Made by a program: the position numbers and the translations under genes
Shown: positions 33,700-45,801 of the stretch, piece after piece
Layout of the letters: each line of letters begins with the position of its first letter
Numbering within the stretch: position 1 is the first letter of the stretch
The notes under the pieces: model-generated
Seen by the model: only the letters and a program-made list of their open reading frames with translations
What the model was told of the DNA's origin: nothing
Database searches by the model: none
NCBI RefSeq assembly: GCF_000143415.4
Contig: NW_003314264.1
Location: forward strand, 4,153,229 to 4,217,228
Length of the DNA: 64,000 nt
Direction: 5' to 3'
Origin: Selaginella moellendorffii
Taxonomy: Eukaryota; Streptophyta; Lycopodiopsida; Selaginellales; Selaginellaceae

Positions 33700-34446
33700 A
33701 GGAATGGCTAGTATATTTTAGTATATGTTTGTTACTCATGCTCTGATTGGTGCTTCATCTTTGTGAACATTGATTATTAGTTATTTTTTTTGAGAACCTC
33801 ATGTATAAATTAAGTTCCTTGACTTAGAAATGTATTATAAAACAGTAATAGATATAATGAAAAACTAGTAATGGGATTATGGCAATTAATATGTGATTAC
33901 ACTAAGGAGCATTATATATTTATACATGGCATGAAATATAGAAATGATAATTAACCCAAAAACCCTAACTTATAGGATTAAAACCAATTTAACAACTATC
34001 AGAATCCTATACCAAGAATGGAAAACAGTCAAAGTTCTCTAATAGACAAGTTAGGATCTGGAAGAACATTAAAAAGAGGTAGTAGTAGATTTATAAATGG
34101 TGTTAATTATTTTTAATCCCTTTATATAAAGTGTTTAAACCACTGCACATGCATAATTTATGGAGGATCAACATATTAGATGTGATATCAAATCTCATAA
34201 ACTTGCAACATTCAATATGGTTTCTTCCATTTAACAAGTAGCCTTTTAGACAAATAACATACCATAAAATTGAGAAAACAAACTAACATTAAGTCATCCA
34301 TTTTGTGTGAAGATAAATTTAACTTTGTTAATAGTATTGGATCATGACCATATAAAATTTTATATGGTGAAGTATTAATAAAACTCTAGACCCCTGTGAT
34401 ATATGCATACTGAAAAGACAGTAAATAACTATCCTAAGGAGGATCA
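33700..34446. other. AT-rich spacer
   Basis: No gene, RNA or repeat recognised. It marks the abrupt shift from the gene island to the second repeat block. Confidence 0.4.
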
Positions 34447-35330
34447 TTATCCAAAAAAATTCACTCTATACAAGAATGTTAAAAACACCATTGTATTGAG
34501 GAAAAAGTATCTAATAATAATTGCAAACATACTAACAAGAGCATCAACTTCCACCCAATGAGTCAAATAGTCAAAAATAATAATGATATGCTCTTTGCCA
34601 ATAATCAACCATAGAAAAAGCCCTATTAGATCAAATGCTACCAACTCAAATAAACAGGAAATTGTGATTGACTCTAACCATCTTTCCATGACATAAAGGG
34701 GAGTATTACAAATTTTGCACTAAACGTAGCTACATATATACTAAATAATATCACATTACATCTTCAGCCAATAGAAACATCTGTATAGCTTCTCAATCAC
34801 TTTCTATTAATATCTAAGAACCATGTAGATATACATTAAGTTTCTCAAGTTGCTGCTAAACACTTCTCCTTTTTGAAGTCATTCATCTGTGTTAGTTGTA
34901 ATATACAATTGATATATACAATAGGATGGTGCTGATTAGGCATACTCGGGCTCTATTGTATCAACATACCTCCAATATTAAAAGTATCTATACCCAAAAT
35001 GAAAGGTTGAGTATAGTCAGGATATGCCAAAACTGAAAGAGTTGTCAACAACTCTTTGAGATTTATAAACACTCGCTCATAATCCACAAACAAAATAAAA
35101 AACAATATTGACAATTTCAACAATGCTTGCAATAGTGCAATATTATTAAAAAGATGATGAATAAAATGTCTGAGATATTACACCTTGCATAAGAAGCACT
35201 ACACATTATTCACACACTTTGCAGTAAGAAACTTGAGAACAACTACAAGTTTGTTAGGATTAATTTGTAAACCTTCATAAGAAATACGATATCCTAAATA
35301 AGTCATGTTTTTTTACACAAATACACACTA
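34447..35330 (-). pseudogene. Ty3/gypsy pol remnant (RT end, RNase H, integrase)
   Basis: On the minus strand, pieces of pol follow in order: an RT C-terminal block near 35220-35320 (TYLGYRISYEGLQINPNKL), an RNase H start near 34985-35040 (LAYPDYTQPFILGIDT), then an integrase core at 34447-34689 (FELVAFDLIGLF, IIIIFDYLTHWVEVDAL). Frames change and several stops lie between. No LTRs were found for it. It differs in sequence from the chromovirus at the left end of the window. Confidence 0.75.
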
Positions 35331-36324
35331 GATTAAAAGTGAGAAATATAAAAAAGTATGAGACAAAAGGGAAAAGCCTCAAAATCATATTTGGCATGAT
35401 TGCATCACAACCAAACTATATTAAGGATGAGGTTAAAAGCTTGACTCGACACTACCCCCAACGATTGTAGCTCAAGTTTGAGATTGCCTATGCACAACTA
35501 AATCCACCTCATTCTATGTGTATGGCTGTTACCATAAAGAATGAAAACTAGTTCTATTACATAATGCAAATATAGATAGCAACATATACCAACAAGCCAA
35601 GTAATAAAAGATAAACTTAAGCCTATATATCAACTAATACAAAGAGAATAATAATAGACCTCTTATTATAAAAACAAGCTTAAAAAGTAAACACTAGATG
35701 AACTAGTGCCGAGTGGTGATACTCTTGAAATTAAGATGGATGGGTCACCAACTTATCCACTACTTGCATGACTCTTTATTTCCTAAAAACATCTTAGTAT
35801 CTAGACTTTCCACTGCAGTAACACCAATAAGATATTGTTGTTACCAAAGTTTCAACTCAGGAAATGGAGGTTACCAATCTAGAAAATGCTATCAACACTG
35901 ATAAGTGTAACTAACTTTATCACATGCCTAACAACAGACATCATGGCCATGACCACATCCTTCACCTTTGTTCTTGAACTTGGCCAGCAGCAGCATCAAC
36001 CTCCATTAAAACAAGACTATATTCTACTAAAAGCAAAGGTAAAGGACGTGCCGCAAGAAATGGAAAAGACAATGTTTTATAACGTTATGTCAAGCAAAAA
36101 GCATCATAAAAGTGGTTGAAGTAAGTATATGCATAAATCTTGCAAAATTTTGACAAAGTGTTAACCACAACATTCCCAACTTAATTTGCTCCGACATATT
36201 TGGCTCCACATTAAGCAAGAGGCTTGGAAACAAATGCTAAATTGCATCATTGACTTAGATGGCCCTTAATGAAGACAATACAATTATTGAAAGGTATTAT
36301 CATATGTCTAAATACAATGTTCTA
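35331..36324. other. AT-rich sequence without recognisable content
   Basis: Perhaps the 5' part of the decayed gypsy element to its left, but no gag or protease motif could be read. Short ORFs at 35713-35901 and 35886-36119 have no recognisable similarity. Confidence 0.35.
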
Positions 36325-36471
36325 TACCACTCAGCCTTTGCACTTGGTCTAAGTGCTCCATATATCCAATTCCATGATAAACACCACAAAGGTATCATGG
36401 ACAAATAAGCTCGTTATGATAATGGTATGTCCATTTACCCTTGTCTCATTAATAGTCCAACACCACCTATG
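36325..36471 (-). mobile_element. Fragment of an older family A LTR
   Basis: Resembles about positions 140-280 of the family A LTR (shared TTTGCACTTGGTC, AAGTGCTCCA and AATAGTCCAACACCAC), with many C to T changes. The young family A element is inserted directly at its right end, so this is an older copy of the same family hit by a younger one. Confidence 0.7.
36467..36471. repeat. Target-site duplication CTATG (left)
   Basis: CTATG immediately left of the element; an identical CTATG lies immediately right (44205-44209). Confidence 0.85.
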
Positions 36472-38244
36472 TGTAAGCGACTAAATTTTCCATTCTACTT
36501 TAGTCACTTAACCACACCTCTGACCGCTTGGAGGAGTCTCATTCACAACCTCCATAAGTCCAATCCAGGACTTGGGATTTGCTAGCCCCGAGAATGGCAT
36601 CCATGCCACTCCACATTTGCACTTGGTCCAAGTGCTCCACGTGTCCGATCCCATGACCGACACTCAAAGGTACCACCGACATAGCAGCCCGTTACGCTAA
36701 GGCCATGCCCAATCACCTTTGCCACACTAGTAGTCCAATACCACTTGCATCACAGTCTTGGCTCTCCAAGACTAGGCAAACCATCCGTGAGTGGTCATCT
36801 CAGATCCACTCCTTAGCATCCTTAGGATGCCCACCGACAAGGGGAATAGCCTTCCCCAATATCCCTCTGTCAGTCCCCACTAAGTCCCTTTCTGCCCCTG
36901 GCCGTGTTTGCCAACACTGCCACTGGATCAAGACCCACAGGCCCGACCACTAAGTCCCACGGTCCTCTGGGACTTCCTCACCACACGACTGTGTCCTTGG
37001 TCACTGCCCCAGAGGAATGTTCCTCTTCCTTTCCACAGTCTGGGCCTTTGGGACAACATTTCGGAACACCGTGGCCTTACGCGAGCCACCTGGGTACTCT
37101 CCTCGCCTTTCGCCTTTAGGTGCTCTAGCCATGGGCTTAGAGCGGGTTCCGTTGAGCCACACCAGGTATCCAAGTAGGTAGTGCCACCCACACTTGGACT
37201 GGGAGCATCGGCCAGTCGATCTCCCGGGGGAACTAGAGCCGGCTCTTGAACACTTCACCAAGCTACCCCGCTTGTCGGTCCGTGTTCACTCTAGTCTTGG
37301 ACTTCCCAGTGGGCAGCTCATCACCCAACACTGGGTCCGGCCTTCCTGGGCCAAACTGGCCTTTCCTGGCCAAACTGGCTCCACTGCAGTCCTCCCCCTA
37401 CTATACTTTTGGAGCTCACCAAACCCCCCAGGGTCTGGGAGACGAACGCTTTGGGCTTTCACCCTCTCAGGCTCCGGACTCGGACTCGGACTCGGACTCG
37501 GACTCGGACTCGGACTCGGACTCGGGCTCGGCCTCGGTCTCGGCCTCGGCCTCGGTCTCGTCTCGGTCCCGATCTCGGTCTCGGTCTTGGTCTCGGTCTC
37601 GATCCTGGTCTCGGTCTCGACTTCGGACTCCATCTCGGACTCCATCTCGGACTCCATCTCGGGTCCATCTCGGGTCCATCTCGGACTCCATCTCGGACTC
37701 CATCTCGGGTCCATCTCGGACTCCATCTCGGACTCCATCTCGGGTCCATCTCGGGTCCATCTCGGACTCCATCTCGGACTCCATCTCGGGTCCATCTCGG
37801 ACTCCATCTCGGGTCCATCTCGGGTCCATCTCGGACTCCATCTCGGACTCCATCTCAGATCCATCTCGGACTCCATCTCGGACTCCCTCTCGGGTCCATC
37901 TCGGACTCCATCTCGGGTCCATCTCGGACTCCATCTCGGACTCCATTTTGGGTCCATCTCGGGTCCACCTCGGACTCCATCTCGGACTCCATCTCGGACT
38001 CCATCTCGGGTCCATCTCGGACTCCACTTCGGACTCCAACTCGGGTCCCTTTTTGGAGCCTCGCCTTTTGCTCGCTTCGTGCTCGTTCCTCGAGCACTTC
38101 GTTGGGAGTTCCACTCCCGCTCTTGACTTTTCAAGTCGGAGCTTTTGGTCCAAACGTGTTACGCTCGTTTGGCTCTCGCTTCGGCCACTACCATGTGGCA
38201 CCCTTCCAGCTCCACTTTGGGGCCTAGGGATTTTGTGTCTCACA
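36472..38244 (-). repeat. Family A 3' LTR (left)
   Basis: 1,773 bp, TG...CA. It carries a long CTCGG-based tandem array (37475-38048). Apart from array length it differs from the other LTR by only a few bases, for example near 37229 and 37338. Confidence 0.92.
37475..38048. repeat. CTCGG-based minisatellite in the LTR (copy 1)
   Basis: Three compositional blocks: GGACTC hexamers, then TCGGTCTCGGCC-like units, then a mosaic of TCGGACTCCATC and TCGGGTCCATC. All share the core CTCGG. Frames on both strands stay open through it, producing spurious ORFs up to 353 aa. Confidence 0.95.
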
Positions 38245-38262
38245 ACTCCACCACCCATAGAC
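38245..38262 (-). promoter_or_regulatory. Polypurine tract of family A
   Basis: The minus strand reads CTATGGGTGGTGGAGT just before the 3' LTR; identical to the tract at 4553-4569. Confidence 0.65.
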
Positions 38263-41200
38263 GAAGTTCGATGTCCTCATCGAACGGTAAACCATTTTGT
38301 AAAGTAACACTCGCGTGTGTTACCATTTCCATCCTTGGCACCTAGCCAATATTTGTCAATGGTTTGACATTGAAGGCTCACCATGCCTTCTCCATATTCG
38401 TCAATGGTTTAACATTGAAGGCTCACCATGCCTTTTGCATAGGCCTCCATGGTTTGACACCAAAGGCTCACCATGCCTTGCCTATCCTCTAAGGAGGGTA
38501 GTCTCTCCAACTTAGAGATTGATTGGACCACATGTAGTGGTTCTCTCCTTTTATTGGTTTAGTCCTCGCTAAACCTCTTAGAGACCCTTCTCTAAGTCAA
38601 TCCCACTACTCCTTCTCGAGTAGTCTCGATTTCCATCGATATAACCTTTGCACTTTGGAACTTTGAATTTTGACTTCTTGGAGTCAATTTCCTAGGTGTC
38701 TCCGACACCTTGCCTTGCACCTTTTGTGCAACTCCACTTCCCATCCTAGGAAGTTCTCTACTCGAGGGCACCATCATCCTCTCTTCTATTTCGTGCCAAA
38801 GTTCCAGTTATCATACTTTGTGCTAGGGCTGTTCATGGCCCTATCATTTGGCTACCTTACCGCTCCCTCCCTTGGAGCTTCCACTTTCGCCAAATCGGAG
38901 CATTTCGGAATCCCTCCTTGGAAACACACTTCCTTTCCCGCAACTTGTTAGCGTCCAACACATTAGTGTTCCTCGCCTAACTTTGTCACTTGGATTCCTT
39001 CCAAGGGATTCCACGGCCCTATCTTGGCCACTCATCTTTTGCTCCTATCCGTTGATTGTTGCACCAAGCAACATCGAATCTCTACCTCCCTCCTTGAGGT
39101 ATTGTTTCGGTTCCATAGCAAAGACTCTTCTTTGCCAAGTCCGGAGGATGTTCACCCCTAGTACGTCTCTTTAGCATCTTCTGCTATGGGCTCTATCCAC
39201 GGCCCAACTTCGTGACCCTCCCATGGGTCTTTTATAGAGACTACTTTCCTCGGACTCACTATGCCATCGCACGGACATAGTTTATTTCCCTTAAGTGCTC
39301 TTCCCACTTGGTCATCACGACCAAGCCACACCACCTTAAACAGTTCAATTTCAACATTTTGAACCAGGAACTTCATTCATTAACCAACCAAGGACCTTGT
39401 CCTTATCTGGCCATAAGATCACCTAGTGATCTCACCTTGGCACCTTAACAGAGTTGCCAAGAGGTACTTGGTCTTTTAGACCTCCAAGTTGTTGACTATA
39501 ACCCCGGGGGCATCCCCCACACTTGGCGGTGCACCCAAGCCAGCCCTTACGGCCAAGGGTTCATAGCAACTGAGATTAGGTGTCCCCATCTCACTCACCA
39601 CGACCTTGGTGCCACTTGCACCAAAGCGTTCAAGTTAGATATGCTAAGCTTTCACACTAAGCAATCTAACCGTGCATCACGACTCCGAGGCATCCCTCGC
39701 TTGGCGGTGTGCCCAAACAAGTCTCCCCACTGAGAGTCCATGACCACCGAAATATGAGTGTCCTCATATTCCAAACCATCACCACGCCCTAGTGATTTGG
39801 GACTCGAACCCAAGCACTAGAGGGTCGGGACTCGAACCCAACCTCCGTATATGCATCTACGGATGGCATCACACAAGATGCCTGGCGTGACTCCCCACGC
39901 CGGTGCACCAACTTGTTTTTAAAGCGCGCTACAGATCACAGTTTAGGAACCTAGTTCCTCCACACTGCCAAGTCCTCTCACTTGACATGTCTGTGATCAT
40001 GCATGGACTCCTCCATGCTCGGCCCCATGGCCCACCCTTTTTGAAGTTATCACCTTCAACTAGGGTATTTGTTCCCCCGACGTGCCAATCTCGCTTGGCA
40101 AGTCCTCCGACCACTGTAACATGGTTCCTGCATAAGCGTGAAAGTCCTTGACCATCGACTTTCGTTCAAAGCCCTCTCTTTGAACACTCGGGAACTACTT
40201 CCCTAACCTTGATAGCCTTGCCTCATGGCAAGCTTCAAGACCACGCTTCTGCTGCGCCACTCTGATTTCGCGCGTTCCATGAACCATTTACACTTGGCCT
40301 TTCTAGGTACTAAGCTACCTAGAATCATCTTTGGGAACCTTGAAGGAACTCTATCCCTCAGCTTGCTAAGGCCTCCCTTTTTGCAAGCCTTCCAAATGCC
40401 ACATAGTCTAGTATGGACAATTCCATATTTTAGACTCTCCATGGCATCACGATTGCTAGCGGCAACACCCTCGAGCCCCCACTTGATTCTCCACTCCCAG
40501 CTGGCATAACCAACCTTGGTTATGCCCTTTGATTCCTACGGTTCGGTTCTATCCCCTTACTTCTTGCTTTTTGGCTTCACACCTTTCCTTTGGTCATTTT
40601 CCTCCAGACCAGGAGGATAGCTTTGCACTTTCTATCATGCCTTAGCAAGTATTCTTAGGGATGAACCTACCCAATAGCCCAGGGAGTGGTTCCTCAATCC
40701 GGGTATGCCCACCTTATAATCCCACACACTAGGATTACATTGTTGCTTATGGGCCTTTCCATGCCCATCACTAGCCTTGCCAAAATTCCATTTTTTTGGC
40801 TTTGTCCAACTCGGGTAGACAGTTCTCTCCTGTCTCCGCAACCTTGGACATTAGGATAGCACCTTCTATCCATCATTCGCTAGGGACTTAGTCCCTTGGG
40901 CTTTATCCATTGCCCTCGCGACATCAAACACCACCTTCTGGTGTTCTAGAGTGTTCGGGTGTCCCAATGATGGCTTTCTTGACAATGAGTATTTCCTTTT
41001 ATGACATTGACTTACTATATCGCAACACAAGCACTTATCTCCCGTAAGGGTGTATCCGACTTCCCTATGCTATTAAGAAGTCTTGGGTAGCTACCTTCTA
41101 CCCGTTCAACCAGTTATTTTGCACCTCTTGCTTAGTTGCCTCATAGTTGTCAAGTCCTACAACTCATTGTTTTGGTGCTTTCACACCTCCATCATTATCT

Positions 41201-42375
41201 GGGTCACCACACTCCAACTGCATGCTCTACAGCTTAGGCTATGCCATTCCCATTTCCATTGGGATTCCTTTGGCAAGGGGTTCTCATGAACCCACCAACA
41301 TAGCCTCAAGGTATCACACCTTGGCACATTTGGTGTCTCCACACCATCGGCTCCACGAGCCTACCTCTATGACATTTCCCCTTCGTGTCTAAGTCTTTGC
41401 CAAGACCAACATCGCTCTTTCTCATGCCAACCATCCGTTGGCACTACACCATAGAGGTCACACACAACTTTATGTCAAAGTTGTTTTCTTCTGGGAACAC
41501 CTTTCCCATAACTTTAGCATGGCACATTTTGCCATCGATGAGATACCCTCTGTTCTCATCCTTGGATCCTATGATCCCCCCCCCCATCCTTTGTGGGGTA
41601 CAACACACCACAGTCCAAATGCTTCCATCAGTCCTTTTAGGACCATCCGTTGACTCTACTTGAGTCATCCAGCAGTTTTGGACTTGGTTAATCCACAGAC
41701 CCGTAAGGTCCTACTTGTGAGGCACTAGCTCACTGGAATACACTTCTTGCATTCCTGTCCTACTCAAAAGGACTATTTTCACAAGTGTTACTCTGACACT
41801 TGATTTTGTTCTCTGGAGGCAACTTTTGCCCCTTAGGACTACTTGTCCATGCGATGAGAATACCACTCATCTCTAAGTACACCCCCCAACTCCTTGGGTT
41901 GTTCCAGCATTTATTAAAGGTAGCCCCGGCTACCATTTCAAGGACTTGAGTCCTCTTCCGTATTTGACCTCCCATGGTCATTACCTCTGGTCTCACATTC
42001 ATGAGCACCAACCTCAACTATATGAGGATAATTTTGTGACTCCTTTATTGTTTTGGAGTCTCTATCTTTCCCGTGATCCCAACTTTAGTTGTTTACCACA
42101 ACAACCTTAGCCAATTTGCTGAGACAAATGCTCATCCGGATCACATCCTCAACTCAATGAGGAAAACCTTGCACTGTTCCCAAGATCCCAAAGTCGTTCC
42201 ATTATTGGCCCTTTTCTATCCACCACCTCGTCTACAAGTTCATACATGAACTGTAATGGGGAGCCATGTCTTCCCGACTTGCTACTCCTCAAGGATAGGC
42301 CCACTCCTCGGACCTTCCGATGCCAACACTAGTGGTGATATACTTGAGCACCAATAAAAGTCGGACTAAGGAACA

Positions 42376-42390
42376 GCTCCGATACCAAAT
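42376..42390 (-). promoter_or_regulatory. Primer binding site (initiator tRNA-Met) of family A
   Basis: The minus strand reads TTTGGTATCGGAGC next to the 5' LTR; one base differs from the plant consensus TGGTATCAGAGC. Confidence 0.8.
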
Positions 42391-44204
42391 TGTAAGCGAC
42401 TAAATTTTCCATTCTACTTTAGTCACTTAACCACACCTCTGACCGCTTGGAGGAGTCTCATTCACAACCTCCATAAGTCCAATCCAGGACTTGGGATTTG
42501 CTAGCCCCGAGAATGGCATCCATGCCACTCCACATTTGCACTTGGTCCAAGTGCTCCACGTGTCCGATCCCATGACCGACACTCAAAGGTACCACCGACA
42601 TAGCAGCCCGTTACGCTAAGGCCATGCCCAATCACCTTTGCCACACTAGTAGTCCAATACCACTTGCATCACAGTCTTGGCTCTCCAAGACTAGGCAAAC
42701 CATCCGTGAGTGGTCATCTCAGATCCACTCCTTAGCATCCTTAGGATGCCCACCGACAAGGGGAATAGCCTTCCCCAATATCCCTCTGTCAGTCCCCACT
42801 AAGTCCCTTTCTGCCCCTGGCCGTGTTTGCCAACACTGCCACTGGATCAAGACCCACAGGCCCGACCACTAAGTCCCACGGTCCTCTGGGACTTCCTCAC
42901 CACACGACTGTGTCCTTGGTCACTGCCCCAGAGGAATGTTCCTCTTCCTTTCCACAGTCTGGGCCTTTGGGACAACATTTCGGAACACCGTGGCCTTACG
43001 CGAGCCACCTGGGTACTCTCCTCGCCTTTCGCCTTTAGGTGCTCTAGCCATGGGCTTAGAGCGGGTTCCGTTGAGCCACACCAGGTATCCAAGTAGGTAG
43101 TGCCACCCACACTTGGACTGGGAGCATCGGCCAGTCGATCTCCCGGGGGAATTAGAGCCGGCTCTTGAACACTTCACCAAGCTACCCCGCTTGTCGGTCC
43201 GTGTTCACTCTAGTCTTGGACTTCCCAGTGGGCAGCTCATCACCCAACACTGGGTCTGGCCTTCCTGGGCCAAACTGGCCTTTCCTGGCCAAACTGGCTC
43301 CACTGCAGTCCTCCCCCTACTATACTTTTGGAGCTCACCAAACCCCCCAGGGTCTGGGAGACGAACGCTTTGGGCTTTCACCCTCTCAGGCTCCGGACTC
43401 GGACTCGGACTCGGACTCGGACTCGGACTCGGACTCGGGCTCGGCCTCGGTCTCGGCCTCGGCCTCGGTCTCGTCTCGGTCCCGATCTCGGTCTCGGTCT
43501 TGGTCTCGGTCTCGATCCTGGTCTCGGTCTCGACTTCGGACTCCATCTCGGACTCCATCTCGGACTCCATCTCGGACTCCATCTCGGGTCCATCTCGGGT
43601 CCATCTCGGACTCCATCTCGGACTCCATCTCGGGTCCATCTCGGACTCCATCTCGGACTCCATCTCGGGTCCATCTCGGGTCCATCTCGGACTCCATCTC
43701 GGACTCCATCTCGGGTCCATCTCGGACTCCATCTCGGGTCCATCTCGGGTCCATCTCGGACTCCATCTCGGACTCCATCTCGGATCCATCTCAGACTCCA
43801 TCTCGGACTCCCTCTCGGGTCCATCTCGGACTCCATCTCGGGTCCATCTCGGACTCCATCTCGGACTCCATTTCGGGTCCATCTCGGGTCCACCTCGGAC
43901 TCCATCTCGGACTCCATCTCGGACTCCATCTCGGGTCCATCTCGGACTCCACTTCGGACTCCAACTCGGGTCCATCTCGGACTCCACTTCGGACTCCAAC
44001 TCGGGTCCCTTTTTGGAGCCTCGCCTTTTGCTCGCTTCGTGCTCGTTCCTCGAGCACTTCGTTGGGAGTTCCACTCCCGCTCTTGACTTTTCAAGTCGGA
44101 GCTTTTGGTCCAAACGTGTTACGCTCGTTTGGCTCTCGCTTCGGCCACTACCATGTGGCACCCTTCCAGCTCCACTTTGGGGCCTAGGGATTTTGTGTCT
44201 CACA
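42391..44204 (-). repeat. Family A 5' LTR (right)
   Basis: 1,814 bp, TG...CA. The array at 43394-44008 differs in unit number and arrangement from that of the left LTR: fewer GGACTC units at its start and an extra block of about 36 bp at its end. Confidence 0.92.
43394..44008. repeat. CTCGG-based minisatellite in the LTR (copy 2)
   Basis: Same three blocks as 37475-38048 with altered copy number. ORFs of up to 370 aa cross it on both strands and are artefacts of repeat periodicity. Confidence 0.95.
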
Positions 44205-44311
44205 CTATGCCATAGCATATTATAAAATGTCATACCTACAATACCTACCTATATATGCCCTTCTGGCTCCACTTTGGGGCCTAGGGATTTTGTGTTTTAC
44301 ACAAGCCCGTT
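44205..44311 (-). mobile_element. Target duplication and end fragment of an older family A LTR
   Basis: Begins with the right CTATG duplication (44205-44209), followed from about 44255 by the terminal segment of the A LTR (GGCTCCACTTTGGGGCCTAGG). This is the other side of the older LTR into which the young element inserted; most of the older copy is deleted. Confidence 0.65.
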
Positions 44312-45194
44312 GCGCTACGAAACTAAGGTTCGGTACAATCCCACGAGCACCAGCTCCACGTATTCAGCACCTGTATACAAAATGGTGTCAAACGGAGTCT
44401 GGCACAATTTTGGCATACTGGTGGCCTAATGCGAGGAGGAGGGTACCCCACCGACTAGAGCAGCATGGAGTTTGGGCTTAGACCCAAGCCAGACATAGAA
44501 CAAGGAGCGATACAGCCCAGCGGGAGCCAAATTAATGTCTCAGATGGTCGGACATGCATTCCAACCATTATCCCTACTATATATTTGGAACCCTCTATAG
44601 CCCCTCCCCCCCTTGAGGAACACACGTGCTTTGGGCTTTCACCTCAAGCCTCCCTTAGTACCAAGAGTTAGTCTTTGGGACAAGCTCGAAACTTACTAAA
44701 TATGGAATGGCATTAGATTGCAAATTTAGACATGGGATGAACACCGTTGTGTTCGAGCCAATCTCTACATTCCGTAGATATGCCAAATGAGCTAATTCAG
44801 ACACTTTCCATAAATAGCATTTGGGACCGAAATGAGACTAACACAAAGGGTGTGATAGCAAGGGTGTTTGGCAGACACGGTAAGCTATCATTTAGCGAAT
44901 ATTGAGGGACTTCGCAGAGGTTTCCAACACTAGCAAGTGCAAGTCAGCATCATGAGTTTCTCGTCACCGTGTCAAGTATGCTTGATTTAATGACAACTTA
45001 GAGGATTTCCTTCCTTAGTGCCCTTCTAGTTTAAGTGCACATGTGCTGACCAATTTCTCAACTAGCTTGGGCGGAGACTATAAAGAGAACCAGCAGTACC
45101 GACCTCCTGCCGTTGTGGCAGTAAAGAGAGAGTGTCCGTAAGAACTAGCCAACAAGTATCTTTCAATACCCGAAGTCACATTCGCGATACTCTC
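44312..45194 (-). mobile_element. Family B LTR (3' LTR of a deleted chromovirus)
   Basis: Matches the family B solo LTR at 50865-51927 over most of its length (for example CTACTATATATTTGGAACCC, ATGGCATTA, ACTAACACAA), but its far end is missing about 200 bp. On the minus strand it follows a purine-rich tract (minus strand of about 45195-45210, AAAGGGGGGAGAG), so it is the 3' LTR of the element whose pol lies at 45802-46467. It is less AT-biased than the solo copy, hence younger. Confidence 0.7.
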
Positions 45195-45210
45195 CCCCCT
45201 TTAGGGAAGA

Positions 45211-45801
45211 TCGACATCCTCATTGATGTATACCCGAGTCTAGCAAACCGTCAACGAAACAACTCCGAAAGTTAACGGAAAGCACACTATGTAGGAAACA
45301 CATCGACTTAAATGAGTTATGGAACAACCTCTCCTCTACATCTAAAGACGTTAAAACTTAGACACCCTCCGGCCGTCACTGACAAGGAAATGACTAATAG
45401 AGTTAGCCACCCTTGTTGCTCCGAGTACCACTCGGCTTACAAAGGAATGATACATCCCTACTTGCAGGGACATAGGGAGAAGGCCAGAGGCCCAACGTCC
45501 CTTGAGCAAGACATCAACCCCGTCAAGAAGATTTAAACAACTATTATAAACTGGTAGATGAAGTTGTTTACACAACCACGCCCCTTTTCAAAAGTGAGTC
45601 ATTGAGAGAAAGGTGGGGACTTGTGATCAGTCTATAATAGTTATCCCCATGGTTATGGATTGGACCCATGCACCGAAGTGCCAAAGTCAGCCTACCAAAA
45701 CTGACCCAAGTATTAATGAATGAGAGAAACGACACTTTGATTTATAGAAATATATTACTTTATCAATTTGCAAGATTTATTACAAAGTTGACAAAAGCTA
45801 T
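45211..45801 (-). other. 3' internal non-coding region of the family B chromovirus
   Basis: About 590 bp between the chromodomain stop and the polypurine tract. No recognisable coding content; the 74-aa ORFs on each strand (45312-45536 and 45351-45575) have no visible similarity. Confidence 0.5.

Larger units (their letters stand above)
36472..44204 (-). mobile_element. Complete family A LTR element, LARD-like, non-coding
   Basis: 7,733 bp bounded by near-identical direct LTRs (36472-38244 and 42391-44204), each TGTAAGCGAC...TCTCACA, and flanked by a perfect 5-bp duplication CTATG. The minus strand of 42376-42390 reads ATTTGGTATCGGAGC, a primer binding site for initiator tRNA-Met, so the 5' LTR is the right one. 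The polypurine tract is at about 38245-38262 (minus strand). The 4.15-kb internal region holds only short unrelated ORFs on both strands, none with gag or pol motifs, so it fits a large retrotransposon derivative moved in trans. The few base differences outside the tandem array suggest recent insertion. Part of its internal sequence near 39770-39870 is shared with the chromovirus at the window start. Confidence 0.92.

Noticed and set aside
37194-38307. Overlapping ORFs of 263-353 aa on both strands (runs such as SDSDSD, GLGLGL, RTRTRT)
   Set aside because: They lie in the CTCGG minisatellite whose period is a multiple of three and lacks stops, so most frames stay open; the LTR context explains them.
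39158-39376. 72-aa minus-strand ORF with WLGRDDQV, resembling a chromodomain or RT fragment
   Set aside because: Too short and the similarity does not extend; no neighbouring pol motifs in the family A internal region.
39800-39838. Two perfect tRNA B-box-like motifs (GGTTCGAGTCC on the minus strand) 28 bp apart
   Set aside because: No acceptor stem, D-arm or anticodon arm can be built around them; they are part of the LTR element's internal region, shared with the chromovirus near 4330-4390.
36472-44204. CRISPR-like or satellite array interpretation of the regular repeats
   Set aside because: Repeats are contiguous without unique spacers, lie within LTRs, and the genome is eukaryotic.
43113-44233. 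ORFs of 238-370 aa on both strands
   Set aside because: Same array in the second LTR of the same element.
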